Assembly: GCA_964506505.1 (NCBI GenBank)
Contig: CAZDKY010000019.1
Span: 1 to 64,000 of the forward strand
Reading direction: 5' to 3'
DNA length: 64,000 nt
From: M55B129 sp964506505
GTDB lineage: Bacteria; Bacillota; Dethiobacteria; DTU022
In this document: piece by piece, positions 16,153-25,120 of the stretch
Layout: every line of letters begins with the position of its first letter
Position numbering within the stretch: position 1 is the stretch's first letter
Notes under the pieces: model-generated
What the model saw: only the letters and a program-made list of their open reading frames with translations
What the model was told of the DNA's origin: nothing
The model's database searches: none
Translations under genes and position numbers: made by a program

Positions 16153-18132
16153 CTAGAAAAACAGCGGTGCAAAAACAAGAGCCACTATACTCATCAGCTT
16201 GATCAAAATATTAAGGGACGGCCCCGCCGTATCCTTGAAGGGATCACCTACCGTATCGCCTACCACCGCTGCCTTGTGCGCATCGCTTCCCTTTCCTCCC
16301 AGGTTCCCAGCCTCAATAAATTTCTTGGCATTGTCCCAGGCTCCTCCGGCATTAGCCATGTTAATAGCCTGCAGCACACCTGTCACCAGGGCACCGGCCA
16401 ACAATCCACCAAGAGCTTCCCGGCCAAGGAATGGGATTAAACCAACAGCCAGTGGTACGACCACGGCCATCAGACCCGGAATAACCATTTCCCTGAGGGC
16501 CGCGCTGGTGCTGATGTCTACGCATCTGGCATATTCCGGACGAGTTTCGCCTTCCATCAGCCCTGGAATTTCCTTGAACTGGCGGCGGATTTCTTCGATC
16601 AGGGAAAAAGCGGCATTGCCCACCGCTTCCATGGTCCGTGAAGTAAAGAAATATGTAAGCATACCGCCGATCATTAACCCGGCTATCACCTTGGCACTGA
16701 TGATATTGATTACGCTCATCTCGGCAACCTGGGCATAAGCGGTAAATAGGGCCAGGGCTGTCAGCGCCGCCGAACCGATGGCAAAACCCTTGCCAATGGC
16801 CGCTGTGGTGTTGCCAAGAGAGTCGAGTTGGTCGGTAATTTTGCGCACATCTTTTTCCAGCTCCGCCATCTCCGCAATGCCTCCGGCATTATCGGCCACC
16901 GGGCCGTAAGCATCAACAGCGACAGTCATACCAACCGTGGAAAGCATCCCTACCGCCGATATGGCAATGCCGTAAATACCGGCAAAATGATACGATACCA
17001 GGATAGCTGCAACAATGGTAAGCACAGGGTAAACCGTGCTCTTCATCCCCACGGCCAGACCGCTGATAATATTAGTTGCCGGGCCGGTGGTTGAAGCCCG
17101 GGCGATATCTTGCACCGGTTTGAAATGATCTGAAGTATAGTATTCGGTAATCCTGCCGATGATTACCCCGGCCAGCAAACCGGCAACCACAGCATAGAAT
17201 GATCCGAAATCAGGGAAAACTCCTTCACCGACAAAGTAACTGACCAGAAAGTAAGATACTATTACTACTACCAGGGCACTGATCCATATACCCCGATCTA
17301 GAACTGCTCCCAGTCGGGCCCCTTCTTTAGCCCTCACGAAAAAGGAAGCAAAAATTGAAGCAAGCACTCCTACCGAAGCCACCAGCAATGGCAGCAGTGT
17401 ACCACCGAAACCGTAGATGACTACACCAAGAGTCATAGTGGCGATCATAGAACCAACATACGATTCAAAAAGGTCAGCTCCCATTCCAGCAACATCGCCG
17501 ACATTGTCGCCCACATTATCGGCTATTACACCGGCGTTTCGCGGATCGTCTTCCGGTATGCCCGCTTCCACCTTGCCTACCAGGTCAGCGCCCACATCGG
17601 CAGCCTTGGTATAGATACCGCCTCCCACCCTGGCAAATAGGGCAATTGAGCTCGCTCCAAGGGCATAACCGTTAATAATGGCCGGCTCGCGGATTAACAG
17701 GTAAAGCACACCCAGTCCAAACAGGCCCAGCCCGGCTACCATCATTCCCATGATCGTCCCGCTTGAAAAAGCAATAGTCAGGGCAGGATTGATTCCCGAA
17801 CGGGCGGCATGGGCGGTGCGCACATTGGCACTTGTGGCCACGGTCATGCCAATATAACCTGCGGTAGCCGAGAAAACTGCTCCCACTACAAAACTGACTG
17901 CGGTGAGTATGTCGATGGCCAGGGCCAGGACAATTGTCAAAACAACTACAAAGATCGCCAGGTAAGTGTATTCACGCTTAAGAAAAGCCATTGCTCCTTC
18001 GTGAATAGCGCCGGCGATCTCCTTCATTTTATCGCTGCCCGGATCGGCCTGGCGCAGTTTGGACCAGAGAATTATTGCAAAAACAAGGGCCGCCAGGGCA
18101 CAAATCGGTACAGCATAAAGCATTGATTCCAT
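16153..18132 (-). CDS. hppA: Membrane-bound ion-pumping pyrophosphatase
   Basis: Integral membrane enzyme that couples PPi hydrolysis to pumping of H+ or Na+. 659 residues with about 16 hydrophobic helices. Active-site motifs: DVGADLVGKVEAGIPEDDPRN region, DNVGDNVGDVAGMGADLFES, and near the C-terminus DNAKKFIE and HKAAVVGDTVGDPFKDTAGP. The sequence GNTTAAIGKG (Ala in place of the Lys of the K+-independent group) points to the K+-dependent subfamily. Which ion is pumped cannot be settled from sequence alone. It sits between purF and purM in an otherwise standard purine operon; PurF releases PPi, so the placement makes metabolic sense. GGAGG precedes the ATG. Confidence 0.96.
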   Translation of the reverse strand: MESMLYAVPICALAALVFAIILWSKLRQADPGSDKMKEIAGAIHEGAMAFLKREYTYLAIFVVVLTIVLALAIDILTAVSFVVGAVFSATAGYIGMTVATSANVRTAHAARSGINPALTIAFSSGTIMGMMVAGLGLFGLGVLYLLIREPAIINGYALGASSIALFARVGGGIYTKAADVGADLVGKVEAGIPEDDPRNAGVIADNVGDNVGDVAGMGADLFESYVGSMIATMTLGVVIYGFGGTLLPLLVASVGVLASIFASFFVRAKEGARLGAVLDRGIWISALVVVIVSYFLVSYFVGEGVFPDFGSFYAVVAGLLAGVIIGRITEYYTSDHFKPVQDIARASTTGPATNIISGLAVGMKSTVYPVLTIVAAILVSYHFAGIYGIAISAVGMLSTVGMTVAVDAYGPVADNAGGIAEMAELEKDVRKITDQLDSLGNTTAAIGKGFAIGSAALTALALFTAYAQVAEMSVINIISAKVIAGLMIGGMLTYFFTSRTMEAVGNAAFSLIEEIRRQFKEIPGLMEGETRPEYARCVDISTSAALREMVIPGLMAVVVPLAVGLIPFLGREALGGLLAGALVTGVLQAINMANAGGAWDNAKKFIEAGNLGGKGSDAHKAAVVGDTVGDPFKDTAGPSLNILIKLMSIVALVFAPLFF

Positions 18133-18468
18133 TATTATTTTCCTCCTGTCGTTTTTGCTTGTTCTGCTTTGGCTGGGGTTAAAACCCAGTCAATTAACCA
18201 TTCAGCCTTTTCTTCAGACAAGCATCTTTATTTATTTACTGACCTTTACTGATTTGCTCTTTTTTAAATCCACAGGGAAAGACTTTTCAGCTTTTTCAAA
18301 AGATCCCTGTTTTCCCCCCAGGATAACCATATTGCCAGGAACGTCTGCCCTTCCAAGGGTTAACTTTTCCAGGGTCATAACTCCTACATACATTACTATT
18401 CTTACCAGGTTTTTATCTCTTTAATTTTTGCCCGCTGTAATTTGATCGTTTTAATTATATCTCTCTTT
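18133..18468 (-). pseudogene. Gap between purF and hppA holding a 79-bp purL-derived fragment
   Basis: This 336-bp gap contains no normal gene. Bases 18318-18396 match 21449-21527 inside purL, same strand, with no gaps and about 7 mismatches in 79 (roughly 91% identity by eye). The copied part encodes the purL stretch around LEKLTLGRAD. In the gap it lies within a 53-codon minus-strand frame, ATG 18393 to TAA 18232, reading MYVGVMTLEKLTLGRAD and continuing into 30 or so Lys/Ser-rich residues unlike PurL. Several changes from purL alter amino acids (Cys to Tyr, Pro to Thr, Ala to Val). No good ribosome site precedes the ATG. Most likely a duplicated, decaying gene fragment; a small peptide or RNA function is possible. 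Confidence 0.75.
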
Positions 18469-19872
18469 CTAAGCCTTCTGTGGATAGTCACCTGTAAAAC
18501 AGGCCCGGCAAAAATTACTGGCCGGTAGTCCGATGGCGGCAACCACTTCCTCAAGACTCAGGTAGCCGATTGAATCGGCTCCGATCAGTTTCGGTATTTC
18601 CATCACCTCGCGCTGGTAGGCAATAAGCTCATGCGGATCGGGTGTATCAATACCGTAGTAACAGGAACCGATCAGGGGCGGTGAGCTAATCCGCAGGTGC
18701 ACTTCTTTTGCTCCAGCACGACGCATTATTTTGATCAGCTTAAGACTGGTTGTCCCGCGGACAATGGAATCATCTACCAGGACCACCCTTTTCCCTTCGA
18801 CGATTTTCTTCACTGCATTCAGCTTCAGGTCCACCCCTTCTTCACGCATTTTCTGGGTAGGCTTGATAAAGGTGCGACCGATATAACGGTTTTTGACCAG
18901 GGCCATTTCGTAGGGTAAACCTGCTTCTTCGGCAAAACCTGAAGCAGCGGCGATGCTTGAATCGGGCACTCCAGAAACAATATCAGCCTCAACTGGATGT
19001 TCGCGGGCCAGTCTCCTGCCCAGTTCCTTGCGCACCAGGTGCACATTTTTGCCCAATAGATTGCTGTCAGGCCGGGCAAAGTAGATATATTCAAAAATAC
19101 AGAGGTTGGGATGGCTATTTTCAATGATCTGCCTGCTATGCAAGCCATTTTCATCAAGGATCACCATTTCGCCAGGTTCGACATCGCGGATGAAAGAAGC
19201 GCCAATAGTATCAAAAGCACATGTTTCAGAAGCAAGGAAATAGCCGTTTCCTTCAAGGGAAGCGACTGAGAGAGGACGGAATCCGAAACCATCTCGCAGG
19301 CCGATGACCCGGTGCCCGTCGCTGATTACAAAGGCAAAGGCTCCCTTGAGACGTGGGATCACTGCAGCCAGAGATTCCTCCAGAGAGCTGCTTCCCTGCC
19401 GGGCTATCATGTGAGCAAGAAGTTCGCTGTCCGTATCAGTTTGGAATATAGCTCCCTGACGTTCAAGTTCTTCACGCAGGTCGGCTGAATTAAGGAGATG
19501 GCCATTGTGGGCAATGACCAGCTCACCGTGTCGATAGCGCAGTTTAAGAGGTTGTGTGTTCTCGAAACTGCTGCCACCTTCGCTTCCGTAGGGATAACGG
19601 ACATGACCTACCGCCAGTTTGCATACTATACCTTTCAGGTCGGCGCTTACTGGAAATACTTCTGAAACCAGTCCCAGTCCTCTTTTTAGCAACATCTTGC
19701 GACCGTCACCCGGCCCGGCAGCGATGCCGGCGCTCTCCTGCCCCCGGTGTTGCAAAGCATAGAGGGCAAAACAGGTCAAAAAAGCCAGTGGTTGATCTTC
19801 AGCATAGCCGCCGCATACTCCACAGGCTTCGTGCAGATTCCGGCAACCGTTTGAAATTACTTCATCAGGCAT
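18469..19872 (-). CDS. purF: Amidophosphoribosyltransferase
   Basis: Committed step of purine synthesis: PRPP plus glutamine gives phosphoribosylamine, glutamate and PPi. 467 residues. The N-terminal Ntn glutaminase has catalytic Cys17 in EACGVCGGY behind a short propeptide, as in the Bacillus enzyme, which is self-cleaved. The phosphoribosyltransferase domain carries the PRPP loop VVLVDDSIVRGTTS. Cysteines in NLCIFEYIYFARPDS, GSCYYGIDTP and the C-terminal FCRAC fit the four [4Fe-4S] ligands of the Bacillus-type, oxygen-labile enzyme. It overlaps the end of purL by 16 bases. Downstream lie the purL fragment and hppA. Confidence 0.97.
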   Translation of the reverse strand: MPDEVISNGCRNLHEACGVCGGYAEDQPLAFLTCFALYALQHRGQESAGIAAGPGDGRKMLLKRGLGLVSEVFPVSADLKGIVCKLAVGHVRYPYGSEGGSSFENTQPLKLRYRHGELVIAHNGHLLNSADLREELERQGAIFQTDTDSELLAHMIARQGSSSLEESLAAVIPRLKGAFAFVISDGHRVIGLRDGFGFRPLSVASLEGNGYFLASETCAFDTIGASFIRDVEPGEMVILDENGLHSRQIIENSHPNLCIFEYIYFARPDSNLLGKNVHLVRKELGRRLAREHPVEADIVSGVPDSSIAAASGFAEEAGLPYEMALVKNRYIGRTFIKPTQKMREEGVDLKLNAVKKIVEGKRVVLVDDSIVRGTTSLKLIKIMRRAGAKEVHLRISSPPLIGSCYYGIDTPDPHELIAYQREVMEIPKLIGADSIGYLSLEEVVAAIGLPASNFCRACFTGDYPQKA

Positions 19873-22052
19873 GAAAAAACCTCCTCGTACGCGGACCGCA
19901 AACTGCTAATCTCCAATTTTAATATTATATCATCGCCCGAGCGGATCAGCAAAACCTTGCCCCCTGTTTTTCCCAGGATGGTAAGCGGAACTCCCGCTTT
20001 TTCAGCCTCGACTTTCACATTCTCCAGGTTTTCTCCGCCCGTAGATATTAAAACCCTGGACGGTCCTTCCCCGAATAAGGAGCTTATTTTATCCGGCTGT
20101 CCGGTAACTTCCACAGCAGCGCCAATATTGTTTGGCAGGCAGCTTTCCGCCAGGGCCACTGCCAGACCGCCTTCCGCCAAATCATGGGCCGAAGCAACCA
20201 GCCTGCTGCGTACCAAACAACGAACCAGAGACTGCAATCTTTTTTCCAGTTCCAGGTTAACAGGGGACAACAGACCACCCAATTCTCCGCCGCAGCTCTT
20301 CTGCAGCTGGCTGCCTCCAAGAGATACTGCCGGCGATCCCAGCAGACAAATCCAGTCTCCTGGCTTTTTGAAATCCGCTGTTCCCTGCTGTTCATATCTG
20401 TCCAGTAATCCCACTGCTCCGACTACCGGTGTAGGATAAATAGCCTGCCCGGCAACCTCGTTATAAAAACTGACATTGCCACCTACCACCGGGGTTTCCA
20501 GAACCCGGCAGGCTTCAGCCATTCCTTCAACCGTTGCTTTGAACTGGCTGTAAATTTCTTCTTTCTCGGGATTGCCAAAATTAAGGCAATCCGTAATGCC
20601 AACAGGTTCCGCTCCTACACAGCTAAGGTTACGGGTCGCTTCCATTACCGCCATCTTGCCGCCGGCTGATGGATCAAGGTGGCAATAACGACCGTTTCCG
20701 TCAACGGTCATAGCCAGCGCCTGTCCTGTTTGACGAATCTTGATTACTGCCGCATCGCCGCCCGGTCCCTGCACAGTTGACGTGCGCACCTGATAATCAT
20801 AGCGCTGCCAGACCCATTCCTTGGAAGCAATATCCGGGTCGGCTAGCAAATTGAGCAAAACCTCTCCGCAATTTTCGATCCCGGTAACTGGCTTATTTAC
20901 TTCCCGGCAAACAGAAGTACCGCCATTTGCCGCACAATCCTCAGCATATTCTGGACTTCCTCCGGCCACACTCCAGGCGGGAACGGAAACTACCTTTTTA
21001 CCTTTATGGTAAACTGTTACAAGACCGTCATCGGTAACCCGTCCCAGCACTGCCATTTCCAGTTCCCAGCGACTGAATATATTTTTTACTTCTTCCTTCC
21101 GTTTCGGTTCAACAATTAGCAGCATCCTTTCCTGCGATTCGGAAGTAAGAATTTCAAAATCTTCCATTTCCGCTTCTCGCAGGGGCACCCGGTCCAGATC
21201 AATCTCCATACCAGTCCCGGCGCGGGAAGCTGTTTCCGTTAATGCACAGGTTAATCCGGCCCCGCCCAAATCCTGCACTCCAACTACTGCTTTCTCTTCA
21301 ATTGCTTCCAGGGTTGCTTCAAGAAGCAGCTTGCCCAGGAATGGATCACCTACCTGAACAGCCGGCCTTCTTTCTTCAGAAGCATTCGAAAGCTCTTCCG
21401 AAGCGAATGTTACGCCGTGTATGCCGTCTCTTCCAGTCAGAGCACCGACCAGGATAACCAGGTTGCCAGGAGCGTCTGCCCTTCCAAGGGTCAACTTTTC
21501 CAGGGGCATAACACCTACACACATTACATTAACCAGCGGATTGCCGCGATAGCACTGCTCAAAATAAACCTCTCCGCCAACTGTAGGAATGCCGACACAG
21601 TTTCCGTAACCTCCGATACCGGCAACCACGTTGTCAAAAATATAGCAGGTCCTATCGTTATCTGGCGGTCCAAAGCGAAGCGAATTCAAAAAAGCAACCG
21701 GTTGGGCTCCCATAGTAAAGATATCCCTCAGTATTCCGCCCACCCCGGTTGCTGCTCCCTGGTAAGGCTCAATCGCCGAAGGATGATTATGGCTCTCGAT
21801 CTTGAATACCGCGGCCCATCCTTTCCCAATGTCAACCACTCCGGCATTTTCGCCTGGGCCCTGGATAATCCGCGAACCGGAAGTGGGAAATATTTTCAGC
21901 ATAGATCGTGAATGTTTGTAGCTGCAGTGCTCGGACCACATTACACTGTACATGTTAAGTTCAACTTCATTGGGCTCTCGCCCCATCTGTTTTTTAATCA
22001 GCGCATACTCACCATCAGTAAGACCAAGGCTGCGCCATATTTTGTCGTTCAA
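19857..22052 (-). CDS. purL: Phosphoribosylformylglycinamidine synthase II
   Basis: ATP-dependent amidation of FGAR to FGAM; works with PurQ (glutaminase) and PurS. 731 residues, the small PurL type. Seen: MWSEHCSYKHS near the N-terminus, ESHNHPSAIEPYQGAATGVGGILRD (metal and ATP binding, quoted region about residues 80-105), GRADAPGNLVILVGA, GVQDLGGAGLTCALTE, and the second-half GGNVSFYNE and AHDLAEGGLAVALAES. Bases 21449-21527 are the parent of the 79-bp fragment copied into the purF-hppA gap. It follows purQ by 21 bases and overlaps purF. Confidence 0.97.
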   Translation of the reverse strand: MNDKIWRSLGLTDGEYALIKKQMGREPNEVELNMYSVMWSEHCSYKHSRSMLKIFPTSGSRIIQGPGENAGVVDIGKGWAAVFKIESHNHPSAIEPYQGAATGVGGILRDIFTMGAQPVAFLNSLRFGPPDNDRTCYIFDNVVAGIGGYGNCVGIPTVGGEVYFEQCYRGNPLVNVMCVGVMPLEKLTLGRADAPGNLVILVGALTGRDGIHGVTFASEELSNASEERRPAVQVGDPFLGKLLLEATLEAIEEKAVVGVQDLGGAGLTCALTETASRAGTGMEIDLDRVPLREAEMEDFEILTSESQERMLLIVEPKRKEEVKNIFSRWELEMAVLGRVTDDGLVTVYHKGKKVVSVPAWSVAGGSPEYAEDCAANGGTSVCREVNKPVTGIENCGEVLLNLLADPDIASKEWVWQRYDYQVRTSTVQGPGGDAAVIKIRQTGQALAMTVDGNGRYCHLDPSAGGKMAVMEATRNLSCVGAEPVGITDCLNFGNPEKEEIYSQFKATVEGMAEACRVLETPVVGGNVSFYNEVAGQAIYPTPVVGAVGLLDRYEQQGTADFKKPGDWICLLGSPAVSLGGSQLQKSCGGELGGLLSPVNLELEKRLQSLVRCLVRSRLVASAHDLAEGGLAVALAESCLPNNIGAAVEVTGQPDKISSLFGEGPSRVLISTGGENLENVKVEAEKAGVPLTILGKTGGKVLLIRSGDDIILKLEISSLRSAYEEVFSCLMK

Positions 22053-22073
22053 AACTTGTTCTTCTCCTCCGTC

Positions 22074-22769
22074 TCAAGACCTATCCAGATAGCGGCAGAT
22101 CGATTCAAATATAACCAGGCCGTCTTCCGAACCAAGGGTCGCCTCACCAGCTCGTTCCGGGTGAGGCATCATTCCTGCTACATTCCCCCGCTTGTTGCAA
22201 ACACCGGCTATATTGCCCAGTGAACCATTTGGATTGGCTTCCTCCGTAATTTCGCCTTTTGCATTGCTGTAGCGAAAAATGATCTGCCTGTTTTCATCCA
22301 GCTGATCCAGCACATCCGGTGGAGCATAGTAACATCCATCGCCGTGGGCCACGGGGATTTTCAGAACATCTCCTCTTGCCGCACTGCCAGTGTAAGGTGT
22401 ATCGCCGTTTTCAACTCGCAGGAAAACCTGGCGGCAACGGAACTGGAGATTCTGATTACGGTAAAGTGCGCCGGGGAGCAAACCGGCTTCGGTCAGTACC
22501 TGGAAACCGTTGCATATTCCGAAAACCAGGCCTCCCTGTTCAGCAAATTCCTGTACTACTTCCATAACCGGGCTGAAACGGGCAATAGCGCCCGCCCGCA
22601 GGTAATCTCCGTAAGAAAAACCGCCGGGCAGGATTACTGCATCACAGCGGCCCAGGGTCGGCTGATCATAACGAACATAATATGCTTCATGGTTCATAAC
22701 GTCCTGCACCAGGTGATAGGCATCGAGATCGCAGTTTGAACCAGGAAAAACCAGGACCGCAAATTTCAT
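22074..22769 (-). CDS. purQ: Phosphoribosylformylglycinamidine synthase I (glutaminase)
   Basis: Class I glutamine amidotransferase subunit that supplies ammonia to PurL. 231 residues. FAVLVFPGSNCDLDAYH opens the protein; the nucleophile Cys is in VFGICNGFQVL, and the His/Glu pair is in MMPHPERA. The start overlaps the end of purS by four bases (ATGA type). Stand-alone PurQ with PurS is the arrangement known from Bacillus and most Firmicutes. Confidence 0.97.
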   Translation of the reverse strand: MKFAVLVFPGSNCDLDAYHLVQDVMNHEAYYVRYDQPTLGRCDAVILPGGFSYGDYLRAGAIARFSPVMEVVQEFAEQGGLVFGICNGFQVLTEAGLLPGALYRNQNLQFRCRQVFLRVENGDTPYTGSAARGDVLKIPVAHGDGCYYAPPDVLDQLDENRQIIFRYSNAKGEITEEANPNGSLGNIAGVCNKRGNVAGMMPHPERAGEATLGSEDGLVIFESICRYLDRS

Positions 22770-23029
22770 TTTCCGCCCTCCGGTTCCTGCAGGGAATAGC
22801 CAAAATCTTCGATAACCGGGTTGCTCAACAGACGCTCTGACATCTCTTTCACCAGTGATGACGCCTCTTCCCTGCTGTCGGCCTCGATAAAAACTTCCAT
22901 GTATTTGCCAACCCTCACCCGCTGTACCGTCTCATAACCGAGCGTTTTAAGAGATTTTTCCACCGCCAGGCCCTGTGGATCGCGCACCTCTTTTTTAAGA
23001 GTTACCTCAACTTTTGCCTTCCAGATCAG
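22766..23029 (-). CDS. purS: Phosphoribosylformylglycinamidine synthase subunit PurS
   Basis: Small subunit that holds PurQ and PurL together. The conserved protein reads WKAKVEVTLKKEVRDPQG onward and has GKYMEVFIEA, matching the family. The only ATG in frame (23077) would add 16 residues absent from the family and overlap purC by 47 bases. A CTG at 23029, eight bases after the run GGAAGGGGG and just past the purC stop (23031), gives a normal length of about 87 residues; ATC at 23026 is the next choice. I therefore place the start at the CTG, a rare initiation codon. Translation may also be coupled to purC termination. Confidence 0.85.
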   Translation of the reverse strand: MIWKAKVEVTLKKEVRDPQGLAVEKSLKTLGYETVQRVRVGKYMEVFIEADSREEASSLVKEMSERLLSNPVIEDFGYSLQEPEGGK

Positions 23030-23030
23030 A

Positions 23031-23741
23031 TCATGTACCCCCTTCCAGGCGTTGAAGGACTTCGCGGTATGCTTCAATCACTCCGCCCATGTCACGACGG
23101 AAGCGATCTTTATCCAGTTTTTCACCGCTGTCGCTGTCCCATAAGCGGCATGTATCGGGAGATATTTCGTCTCCCAGGATGACCTCGCCTTTATGCCTTC
23201 CGAATTCGAGTTTAAAATCCACCAGCACTATCCCTTTTTCTTTCAGATAAGACTGCAACAGTTCATTAATTTTAAGAGCCTCTTTTTCTATGACGGCCAT
23301 CTCTTCAGGTGTAGCCAGATCGAGGGCGTATATATGATAATTGTTGATCATCGGATCATGCAGCTTGTCGTTTTTCAGGGAAAACTCAAGAACAGTCTTT
23401 TTTAGGGTCATCCCTTCCGGTATACCGAGCCTCTTTGAGATACTGCCGGCAGCGATGTTTCGAACAATCACTTCTACCGGAATTATTTCCAGGGCCTTTA
23501 CCAGCATTTCCCGATCGCTCAGCCTCTCCATGTAATGAGTTTTTACACCCTTCTTTTCAAGGAAACTGAAAAATATTTCCGAAAGGCGGTTGTTCAGGAT
23601 TCCCTTGTCTGCCAGCTGATCTTTCTTTTCGCCGTCAAAAGCGGTAGCATCGTCCTTAAATTCAACCAGCAGCAACGCAGGATCGTCTGTGCGAAACATC
23701 TTCTTTGCTTTGCCTTCATAAAGGAATTCTCCTCTTTTCAC
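23031..23741 (-). CDS. purC: SAICAR synthase
   Basis: Phosphoribosylaminoimidazole-succinocarboxamide synthase: joins aspartate to CAIR with ATP. 236 residues. Signatures: LYEGKAKKMFRTDDPALLLVEFKDDATAF at the N-terminus (residues about 7-36), EVIVRNIAAGSISKRLGI, VLVDFKLEFGRHKGEVILGDEISPD and DSDSGEKLDKDRFRR. Expected length. Its stop codon overlaps the ribosome site region of purS. Confidence 0.97.
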   Translation of the reverse strand: MKRGEFLYEGKAKKMFRTDDPALLLVEFKDDATAFDGEKKDQLADKGILNNRLSEIFFSFLEKKGVKTHYMERLSDREMLVKALEIIPVEVIVRNIAAGSISKRLGIPEGMTLKKTVLEFSLKNDKLHDPMINNYHIYALDLATPEEMAVIEKEALKINELLQSYLKEKGIVLVDFKLEFGRHKGEVILGDEISPDTCRLWDSDSGEKLDKDRFRRDMGGVIEAYREVLQRLEGGT

Positions 23742-23827
23742 CTGCTGCTCCCCCCTTCATAATTATTTTGCCATAAACATTCCTTTTGCCTTAAACTTAT
23801 TATCCAGCTGTCTGTTTCGTTAACCTC

Positions 23828-25120
23828 TCAAATGCCCAGCCGTCGGTAAATATGGTCAACACGCCTTAGATAGTAGGCCGGGTCAAAACATGCAGCCAGC
23901 TTTTCCTCGCCAAGCCGTTCCCTGATCACTTCGTCATCAGCAAGCAAATCCCGGAAACTGCGGCCGCAGTTCCAGGCTTCCATCGCCCTGGACTGGACTA
24001 AATCATAGGCTTCTTCGCGGGAGAGGCCTGTTTCCACCAGTTCGAGAAGAACTCTCTGGGAATAAATCAAACCGCCTGTTAATTCAAGGTTACGGACTAT
24101 GTTTTCCGGGCGAACCTTCAGCTCCCGCATCACCCTGATCATCTGCCTGAGTAAATGATCAGTCACAATAGTAGCATCGGGCAAGATAACCCTCTCCACC
24201 GAGGAATGTGAAATATCCCGTTCATGCCAGAGGGCTACATTTTCCAGCGCCGCCGTGGCATAGCCGCGCAGGAGGCGGGACAGGCCGCAGATTTTTTCAC
24301 ATGTCACCGGGTTCCGCTTGTGAGGCATAGCCGATGAGCCCTTCTGCCCGCTGTAAAAAGGTTCTTCCATTTCAGCCGTCTCGGTACGCTGTAGATTGCG
24401 CAACTCCAGGGCCATTTTTTCCAGTGTTGCTCCAATCAGAGCCAGCACCGAGACAAATTCGGCGTGCCGGTCGCGCTGCAGGACCTGAGTCGATACAGGA
24501 GCCGGTTCAAGCCCCATTTTACGGCATACATATTCCTCGATAAAGGGATCAATGTGGGCAAAATTGCCTACCGCCCCGGACATTTTACCCACGCGGACTC
24601 CTTCTGCCGCCCGTTCCAACCGCCCGCGGTTTCTCCGCGTTTCAGCCAGCCAGAGGGCAAATTTTAAGCCCATACTGGTCGGCTCGGCATGCACCCCGTG
24701 AGTGCGTCCCACAGCTGGTATATCACGATAGCGTTTTGCCTGTTTGGTCAGGACCTCTTCCAGTGCGGCTAGCTCCTTTTGCAACAGTGAGGCAGCCTCC
24801 GAGAGGAGGACGGAAAGGGCAGTGTCGACAACATCGTAAGAAGTAAGTCCGTAATGGAAGAAACGGCTTTCTTCACCGAGCGACTCCGCCACGCACCGGG
24901 TGAAAGCAACCACATCGTGCCGTGTTTCCTTTTCCAGCTCTTCGATTCTTTCCACCGAAAAAGAAGCCTTTTCTGCAATCAGGTTTACTGTATCACTGGG
25001 AATAACCCCCAGCTCAGACCAGGCTTCCAGGGCGCATAATTCTACCGTCAAAAATTTTTGATAGCGGTTTTCAAGGCTCCAGATACGGCCCATTTCCGGA
25101 TGCGTATACCGTTCTATCAT
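23828..25120 (-). CDS. purB: Adenylosuccinate lyase
   Basis: Removes fumarate from SAICAR and from adenylosuccinate, so it acts twice in purine synthesis. 430 residues of the fumarase/aspartase superfamily. Signatures: TRHDVVAFTRCVAESLG, HYGLTSYDVVDTA, GRTHGVHAEPTSMGLKFA, and the superfamily motif GSSAMPHKRNPVTCEKI with the mobile catalytic loop Ser. Its start overlaps purE by four bases. purC follows after 86 bases. Confidence 0.97.
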   Translation of the reverse strand: MIERYTHPEMGRIWSLENRYQKFLTVELCALEAWSELGVIPSDTVNLIAEKASFSVERIEELEKETRHDVVAFTRCVAESLGEESRFFHYGLTSYDVVDTALSVLLSEAASLLQKELAALEEVLTKQAKRYRDIPAVGRTHGVHAEPTSMGLKFALWLAETRRNRGRLERAAEGVRVGKMSGAVGNFAHIDPFIEEYVCRKMGLEPAPVSTQVLQRDRHAEFVSVLALIGATLEKMALELRNLQRTETAEMEEPFYSGQKGSSAMPHKRNPVTCEKICGLSRLLRGYATAALENVALWHERDISHSSVERVILPDATIVTDHLLRQMIRVMRELKVRPENIVRNLELTGGLIYSQRVLLELVETGLSREEAYDLVQSRAMEAWNCGRSFRDLLADDEVIRERLGEEKLAACFDPAYYLRRVDHIYRRLGI

